From Auxenochlorella pyrenoidosa (lineage: Eukaryota > Chlorophyta > Trebouxiophyceae > Chlorellales > Chlorellaceae): a DNA stretch of 23,850 nt. The stretch is from NCBI GenBank assembly GCA_001430745.1, contig KQ482061.1, forward strand, positions 1 through 23,850, written 5' to 3'. Position numbers and translations under genes: made by a program. Each line of letters opens with the position of its first letter. Positions within the stretch are counted from its first letter, which is position 1. Positions 17,695-23,850 of the stretch are shown here, piece after piece. The notes beneath the pieces are model-generated. The model did no database searches. It was not told the origin of the DNA and worked only from the letters and a program-made list of their open reading frames with translations.

Positions 17695-20600
17695 TCAGGG
17701 CCGGTAGCCATCGTCATCCTCGGTGGCCCGCTGCTCGGGCGCAACAGTGTCGGGTGCCATGCTCTCCGGCAGCTGCCGGATGAGGTCTGCAATGGTGGGG
17801 CAGAGAGGGGCCAGCTTGCAGTGATTGCGAGGAGGTAGGTCGAGTGGCAGGAGGTGGCAGTGGTACGCGGTGAGGCTCGTGGTTTCACCACACGCATGGG
17901 CTGGGAGGAGGCAGCCTCACAACACTGCTTGGGACAGCGCATTGTTGTTGCCCCCTCCCAGGCGGCTCTCCCTGCAGAAGCTCGAGCACCTCAGACTCAC
18001 AGAGGAGCTCCTGCACCTTGCTCTTCGCCGCCTCCAGCTCTGCCTGCAGCTCGGGACGCCCAGCAGCGTCGGGAACAAGCCTGCGGCCCGGGGGGGAACG
18101 GAAGGCCTGTGAGGTGTGCTCGGCTTGTGCGTGCCGGCGCAGCAGGCATTGGCGGGCGAAAACGTGGCAGGGAGGGCAGGACTGACAATGCTGTCTCGCT
18201 GGCGGTGTGCCAAGGTGCTGCAATGGTGGAGCCGCAACACATTGCCAGGTGCGGCTGTCCCTGCTCCGGTGCTCCAGCCGAAAGGCTGGCCAGCCCATCA
18301 CACGAGCTTGCCCAATGCTGCCCTTGACTGCCTCCCGCCAGCCCCTGCATGCTCGGGAGGCGTCGCCAGCGCGCGAAGGCCCTGCACGCGGCCGCGCAGG
18401 CGGCGGCGCGCACCGCTCGAGCTCGCGCAGCGCGGTGGCAAACATTGGGTGGTCTGGCGGCAGCGCCATGGCCATCTGCTTGGTCCCCCCAATCCACGCC
18501 TCCTCCAGATCCGAAATGGGCACCTCTGCGGGCGCAGGCAGCAAACAGATAAGCAGCGGCGACAGAGAACAAGGAGGGAACGGGCTGAGGGTAGGCGCCG
18601 GCTGCAAGCACCTGTCTCAGCGCAGGCATGGGCACTGCTGCGGGCGGGAGCGCCGGGGGAGCGCCGGGAGAGCGTGCGGGGACGGCGCAGCGCGCAGGCT
18701 TGCTTCCAGCGCGCCTGGCGGCGCACCGCGGCGGCAGCTGTTGCCGAAGCCAGGCGCACGGCTGGGCAGGCTGGCTGCATCGCGCGGCGCCCCGCTGCAC
18801 TCTTGCAGAGGGTGCTCGGCTGCAGCACTACACTGTACTGCAGCAGGGCACGGCCTCACCGAGCTCATCGGCGTCCTGCAGCGCCTTGCGGGCCACGCCC
18901 AGAGCGCTGTAGAAGTTGGACTCTGCCAGGGCCACCATCAGCTTCCGGGTGTGCACCAGCAGCTCCTGGAGAGGGATGGACGGACAGGGGTTAGCAAGGG
19001 GGGGTTGTGGAGCGAGGGGGCGGCGGCTGGGCCAGGCCTGGCCGTGCCGGCTGCCATGGCTCGGCGGCTGCTGCGGCGCCAACGTGGTGGGCAAGGGCCC
19101 ACAGTGAGGGGCCCGAGAGGTGGGCGACCCACTGAAGGCGCGTGTGTGGACGACGCCGGGAGGGCTGATCCCCCTGCTAATCTGGCCTGGCGCTGCCAGG
19201 CGCTCACCCCGGGCTCCTCCCCTGCCGCCTCCATTTCCTGCAGTCGCTTCCAGAAGATCTCCTGCAGGGCGGGCGAGGCTGCAGCGCACAATCTGACGGC
19301 TGTCCTGCAGGGCGGGCGAAGCTGCAGCGCACAATCTGACGGCTGTCCCGTAGGGCCGGCAAGGCTGGAGTGCACACAGTGTGGCGGCTGAAAAAGCGCA
19401 GCAGGAGCGCGGGCAAGTGGTGCAAGAGCGGTGGCGACCAGAGGCAGGCAGACGGGCAGGCACATGGGCGGGGGGGGGGCGGCGGGCAGGTGGAGAAGGA
19501 GCCAGCCAGGGCAGCACTCGCCAGGTTGTGCTGGGCGCAGGAGCCGCCGTACATGAGCAGCTCCTGTGCTCGGTCAAGGTCGGTGCCGCTCACTGGAGTG
19601 GGGGTGGGGGGTGGAGGCAGACCTTTCGTGATGACGTACGTGATGGCTAGGCTGCAGGCCTTGCACTCGCACTCGTGCCCCGGTTGGGCCGGCAGCACGA
19701 GACGCTGCCAGGCGGTCCCTGCCTGGCAGAGCAGAGGCGCGCAGGTCTCGGTGCGCTCTCATGCCATGCGCCGGGGGCGAGAGACCCTGCCAAGCAGCGC
19801 AGCCCGGGCAAGGGCGCACGGCGCCTCCGCCCCTGCCTCACCGACGAGAGAGATGCCTAGGCGGATGCCGTGGAAGGCGGCGTCTGCGCTCTCCGGCCCA
19901 AAGTATGCTGCAAACATGGGGAGGAGGCCAAGCCTGTTGACGTCAGCAGCGTGGGCAGCAGGGGTGGTCGGCAGGCCTGCCAGTGGGGCGGTCATCAGAG
20001 CCCCTGCCTTCAAGTGAGAAAGGCGGCCCCAGGTGCCACCACCGGGCGTGTGCATCCCTCCGAGAACCGCCAGCCTGGCTTGGAAGCCTGCACAGCCCGG
20101 AATGCCCCCCCACCCCCCTCACAGAGCATGAGATCGTAAGCCGCTTGCGCCTGCTCCAGCGCAGCATCGTACTGCCCCGCGTCGCTCAGAATGTTCCACA
20201 GCTGCACGTGGCGGGATGGCATATCAGGGGTGGCGGCAGATGTGGGACCCGCACAGAGCAGAGGTGCTTGCAGGCTGCGCAGAGAGCGGTTGCCGCACCA
20301 CGCGGGACGATCCCGGCGTGCTGCATTGCCCGCCTACCTGTGTGTGCAGGAGCGCAATGGAAGGGTCATTTGGGTGCTCTGCCTGCAGCTCGCCAATCCC
20401 TGCAGGCAGGGAGGCCGGCAAGCAAAGGGAAAGTGGGCATGAACGGCAATGGGTGGGCACCCAACAGAGCACTCCTGCAAAACTCACAGGGCTGCGCCCA
20501 TGCTCTGCGGCACTACAATGGAGAGAGAATGTGAGCCTCACCCTTTTTGAGAATGATCTCGGCGGTGCTTGGCTCGCCGCCGTGCAGCATGGCGAGGGCA

Positions 20601-20961
20601 TCAGCAGAGATGCGCTGCGCCTGCTCCCAGCCCGCCGGCACGCCCCTCTCCTCGGGCTGCTCGGGTGCTTGGCCTTCTGCCGCTGCCGCTTGCACGCTGT
20701 GGGAGCGCCGATGCATCCGCTGCGGAAGATGGGAAGGGGCGCAAGTTGGCTGCGACAGGTGCAGGCGGCATGGGCGGCAGTGGCGGCAGCTTGGCCGGGC
20801 TGTTCACGCTTGCTGCTGACCTGATCCTTCGGAGTGCTGCATGCCTTGCGGCGGCCGTACAGGCTAGTATGGCGGCCTTGGACGCCGTTCCGGCGCGCTG
20901 CAAACGCAGGGTGCAGTGCGGCAGTCAGCCTTGCACCGCAAAGGCTGGATGCGTGCTGCAT
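17695..20961 (-). CDS. Plastid-targeted TPR-like protein (364 aa)
   Basis: Eleven exons, downward: 20961-20821, 20719-20542, 20399-20338, 20201-20123, 19907-19842, 19646-19522, 19261-19208, 18965-18860, 18525-18414, 18080-18001 and 17786-17695 (TGA); all ten phases agree. The N-terminus MQHASSLCGARLTAALHPAF is basic with no acids; with SVQA near residue 58 as cleavage site it suggests an organelle, most likely chloroplast, transit peptide. Helical repeats follow: LWNILSDAGQYDAALEQAQA (about 128-153, a clear TPR pattern), SADAAFHGIRLGISL, DLDRAQELLMYGG, and SNFYSALGVARKALQDADEL (about 250-268). TPRs bind protein partners; which ones cannot be told. The acidic tail is EDDDGYRP. Oddities: the intron after HNL begins GCGAGT (GC-AG type), and the 19646 acceptor is a CTAG. 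The two longest introns (18081-18413 and 18526-18859) show nothing else. First-exon joining is moderately sure. Confidence 0.7.
19261..19368. repeat. 43-bp tandem duplication carrying a 3' splice site
   Basis: A unit starting CCTGCAGGGCGGGCGAGGCT occupies 19261-19303 and again 19304-19346 (one difference seen), with a partial, diverged third copy to 19368. On the minus strand, each full copy ends CGCCCTGCAG/G, so the true acceptor at 19262 has an identical decoy 43 nt upstream at 19305. Confidence 0.9.
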
Positions 20962-22144
20962 GTTGCGATCGTATTCGATGGAGAGCGATGCGAGCAGCAG
21001 AGGGCGCGGTGGAAGTCCAGCACCCTTGACACTCCTTGTGGCTTCAAGGGGAGGCTTTGAAAGCAAAGGGGCAGTTCTCAAAGGCAGTTTGGGTGGCAAT
21101 GAGTCTTCAAGACGCCCAAATCAGACCTGGAACGTGTGTGTCGCTGCCACGCTGGCTCCGCCTGTCGTTTCTTTGAGTTGCTTGCACCATCTCCATGGAG
21201 CCCTCTCTCCCCTAACTGGATGCTGCTAGCTCTGGGTATTTACAATCCAAGAATGACATACACCTGCTTCCCACAAAGAAATTCATTAGCACACGCCCCC
21301 ACCCCACCGGCTGACTGGGACTGCAGGCAAGGGTTGAGGACATTACAAGAGACCAGCCGTAGGCAACGATTGCACCCAGGGTTGTTGAATGTACCGTTCA
21401 CCATGCCAGGCCTCCTGCATGTTCAAACTTGATGCCTGGTAGCGGCTGCCGTTGCCTGCCGCTCCTGCTGGGCCTGCCCTGCCATCTGGCGGCCTGTGGC
21501 ATTTGCCCACACCGAGCTCGATGTCAAGGCCCTGGCAGCCATTGCGATTATCAGGCGGCTCTGCAGGCGCCGCGGCTTGCGTCGGGACGTCCGCCAGAGG
21601 CGGAAACCCGCCGACAGCTGCAAGAGCCCGCCGCGTGGGTGGGTCCTCAGGCCTTGGGCGACTCCCTATTATACGCGGATGTTTAAACAAGGGCTCTGAG
21701 CATCGGCCGTAGGCCCCGCGGAGCCCTGTTTGCCAGCTTCGCTTGGCCCACTTTGCCTTCGCCTGCTCACCATTGCACAGGCAGCTGCTTTTGACTATTG
21801 CACCTGCAGAATCGCATTGCAATCGACCCGCGAGCCTCTGCCGGCCGAGGTCACAACTGCCACCCAGTCACTGCAGGACTTTGCCTTGACCCTCAAAAAT
21901 TCAAAGGACTTCCTGTTTGGCGACATTCACAAAGCTCTGTGGGCCATTGGCGCCACGAGTGAGCCCATGGGGTTGCTGTATGGCGGACGCCATCGCAAGT
22001 GCCTGCTGCCTGTTGGAGCAGAGTTGGTCGTGCACACGGATGCATCACCTGCGCTTTTCCTCCCTGCTTGGCACGGTCTGTGCAGGCTCGTCGAAGGCCA
22101 CGCACGTCCGTAAGACGGGCAGTGCTGCGCTAGCCTTTGGCGCT
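20962..22144. other. Region between divergent genes
   Basis: 1183 nt between the minus-strand TPR-like gene and the plus-strand secreted protein gene. It is less GC-rich at 21235-21300. On the minus strand, TGTAA lies at 21347-21343 and 21244-21240. These may serve the weak candidate gene at 21423-21993. Otherwise promoter sequence; nothing else is supported. Confidence 0.5.
21423..21993 (-). CDS. Possible small minus-strand gene (weak candidate)
   Basis: Evidence is indirect. An ATG at 21993 begins MASAIQQPHGLTRGANGPQS but stops after 30 codons unless spliced. An open stretch, VKAKSCSDWVAVVTSAGRG, ends CTGCAG/GTGCAA at about 21805. After a CTCTTGCAG acceptor near 21620, a frame runs through RLIIAMAARALTSSSVWANA and QERQATAAATRHQV to a TGA at 21423. 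TGTAA follows 76 nt later (21347-21343). A second frame from the same acceptor (VGGFPPLADVPTQAAAP) is equally open to 21343. I recognise no family and cannot fix the exon chain. It could instead be 5' flank of the neighbour. Confidence 0.25.
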
Positions 22145-23850
22145 ATGGGCAGCCAGCTGCGGAACAGCGCCCCGCTGGCGCTGGCCGTGGCGCTGCTTAC
22201 CTGCCTGGCTGCAGGTGTGGCGGGCCTCACCGCTGTGGCATCAACCGCAGGCAGTATGCGTTCAACTGCTGCGCGCATGAGCCAGGAACGTTCACCCCTT
22301 GCACCATCAGATTCGAGCGTAGCGACCTGTCTCAGCCGCCGCCCCACCAAATTCCGAACCCCCCCCCCCTCTTGCCCCAGGCGCCGCCGCTGCTCACGAG
22401 GGCGATGACGCGGTTGTTGGGCTGGAGCCGCTGGCCACTGGGTACAAGTACATTTCCCTCATCGGCCGTGACACCTGCCTGTCACGCGGTGAGGCAGCAT
22501 GCACCAGTTGGGGTCTTGACTTGGCATGCCTGATCGAGCCCAGCACATCGCTGCCGCTTGGAGAACCACCGCTGCATGAAGAGCCAAATGGAGCCTGGCA
22601 AGCTGTGCGCTATCGGCCCGGCTGAGCCCCTCCCTGTGTCTGTGGCGTGCAGGTCCGATTGGCGCAAACCAGTGCGGGTGAGCATGGCGTCATCCCTTCC
22701 TGGCCCGGCCCGCCGTGGGCGGCGGCATGGGCAAAAAGCACCTGCTGGCTGCGGGCTGTGCAGCAAATGCTCGCTGCTGCCTGGTGTGCAGCCGCCAGCC
22801 CTATGACCTGTCCCTGCACCCCGGGGGGCGTGCCCCCTCCCTGGGTTGGCGGGAAGCGCATTGTCAACAGCCCACCCTCTGTGCCCCCTGCAGCGGCCCT
22901 CGGGCCATCAACATGTGGCCGGACCGAGACGGCCCCGGTGTGCAGTGGCTGCTTGAGCCTGCTGAGCAGGGGCTTCCCCCTGGCACAAGCCTCGTGGGGG
23001 TGCCCATCCGGCTGCGGGTGAGTGACCCGGCTGCAGGGAGAAGACCCTCCGCAGCATGTGCAAGAGGCACAGAGCCATGCCCTGCCGAACGCTGAGCCTG
23101 AAGCCCGGGCATGGCAGCAGTCGACGCTGGGACCATTGCCGCATGGCACCCCTTGCTGCACTTCCAATTTCTGGACGATGCCTGCTGCCAGACCGTGCAC
23201 CTCCCTGCGCTGCTTGCCCCCATCGCAAGGCACGCAATCGTGCCAAACCGTACGGCGACTGCCAGAACGCCTTGACCACTGGGATGTGCGAAAACATCTA
23301 TGTGTGGACAGGCGCCCCTGGGCAGTGGGTCCTGGAACCAGCCGGGACCGGCCCAAACCACTTCCGGCTGCGCAGCCTGGTGCGAACCCCTGCCCGGTGC
23401 CCTGGCCGCATTTGCTTGCTGCGCACTGCTGCGTGTGTGTGCAGCGCTTTGCCTGCCCTGCCGCGCAGTCTGCCCTGCCCTGCAGCGGCTCTGCCCCTGC
23501 CAGGTTGTTGTGCTGCTCTGGTCCACCGCTGTTTTCAAGTGGGTTGGCCCTCCACCCTTGCGTCGCTGCCCATCCTGCAGGACCGAGAGCATTGCACCAC
23601 TCGGTACCTGGGAGCCCTCAATGCCACAGCGCCAGAGGGGCAGGACTGCGGATACCCTCGGCTGGGCCTGTGGGACGTAAACAATGCCAGGGGGCTCACT
23701 GTTTGGGAGGTCAGCCCCGTGCCAGACCCGCCGCCCCCGCCGCCCAGCCCATCCCCGCCGCCGCCCAGCCCGTCCCCGCCGCCGCCCAGCCCTTCGCCAC
23801 CGCCACCCAGCCCATCCCCACCGCCGCCCAGCCCGTCCCCACCGCCGCCC
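22145..23850 (+). CDS. Secreted protein: three Cys/Trp repeats (beta-trefoil-like) plus (SPSPPPP)n stretch, 3'-partial
   Basis: Exons: 22145-22214, 22381-22488, 22653-22677 (25 nt), 22894-23017, 23230-23379 and 23581 to the window edge; phases 1,1,2,0,0 agree. Residues 1-24 (hydrophobic core PLALAVALLTCLAAG) are a signal peptide. Three repeats follow, each with a Cys pair and two Trp: C56/C67, W76, W86 (VQWLLEP); C120/C129, W135, W142 (GQWVLEP); C164/C182, W190, W201 (LTVWEVSP). The spacing and QxW-like motifs resemble the three subdomains of a ricin-B-type beta-trefoil (inference). NAT at 173-175 is an N-glycosylation site. From about 208 it is Pro/Ser-rich, like Hyp-O-glycosylated linkers of green-algal wall proteins. 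Whatever follows is outside the window, so a lectin-linker-enzyme or wall glycoprotein are both possible. The 23230 acceptor (CGCAAG) is the weakest boundary. Confidence 0.72.
23743..23850 (+). repeat. 21-bp tandem repeat encoding PSPSPPP units
   Basis: Five full units of CCCAGCCCATCCCCGCCGCCG type (23743-23847), differing mostly at third positions, then the window ends. In frame they encode a Ser-Pro / Pro4 block of the secreted protein. Confidence 0.95.

Noticed and set aside
19261..19368. Direct repeats considered as a CRISPR array
   Set aside because: Units are contiguous with no spacers, only two full copies, and sit in a spliceosomal intron.
21730..22113. Plus-strand open frame reading TATQSLQDFALTLKNSKDFL
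   Set aside because: Looks somewhat protein-like, but it has lower GC3 than the other exons, no clear acceptor or donor in phase and no link to the signal peptide exon at 22145.
22610..23592. Minus-strand open frames of about 240 codons
   Set aside because: Antisense to the secreted protein exons; no splice-consistent continuation and no motif.

Overview
This window looks like nuclear DNA of a green alga, probably a Chlorella-type trebouxiophyte (inference). It is GC-rich. Its genes are split by many 60-450 nt introns with GTGAG/GTGCG donors and C/T-rich CAG acceptors. TGTAA poly(A) signals follow two genes. One protein carries a Ser-Pro-Pro-Pro-Pro hydroxyproline-rich stretch of the kind found in green-algal wall proteins. 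I built the exon models by hand by following reading frame across splice sites. In each model all intron phases agree, which is the main support for them.

Layout, left to right. (1) 237-2160 (+): the last six exons of a selenium-binding protein / methanethiol oxidase gene, in repeat-laden introns. (2) A block of five minus-strand genes, transcribed right to left. 2687-5577 and 6463-7471 are tandem paralogues for plastid-targeted coiled-coil proteins (418 and 166 aa). 7954-13604 encodes a 1280-aa kinesin-like protein whose motor domain has lost its nucleotide-binding motifs and which ends in long coiled coils. 13888-17096 encodes a 643-aa helical protein of unknown function. 17695-20961 encodes a 364-aa plastid-targeted TPR-like protein. 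(3) A weak candidate minus-strand gene at 21423-21993. (4) 22145 to the right edge (+): a secreted protein with three Cys/Trp repeats resembling one ricin-type beta-trefoil, followed by a (SPSPPPP)n wall-type stretch that runs off the window.

The genes are separate eukaryotic transcription units, not an operon. Three encode predicted plastid proteins, but no shared pathway can be read from the sequence. The most unusual items are the ATP-motif-less kinesin, the tandem plastid coiled-coil pair in which one copy ends early, and several small duplications that copied splice sites. No rRNA, tRNA, transposase or CRISPR array was recognised.
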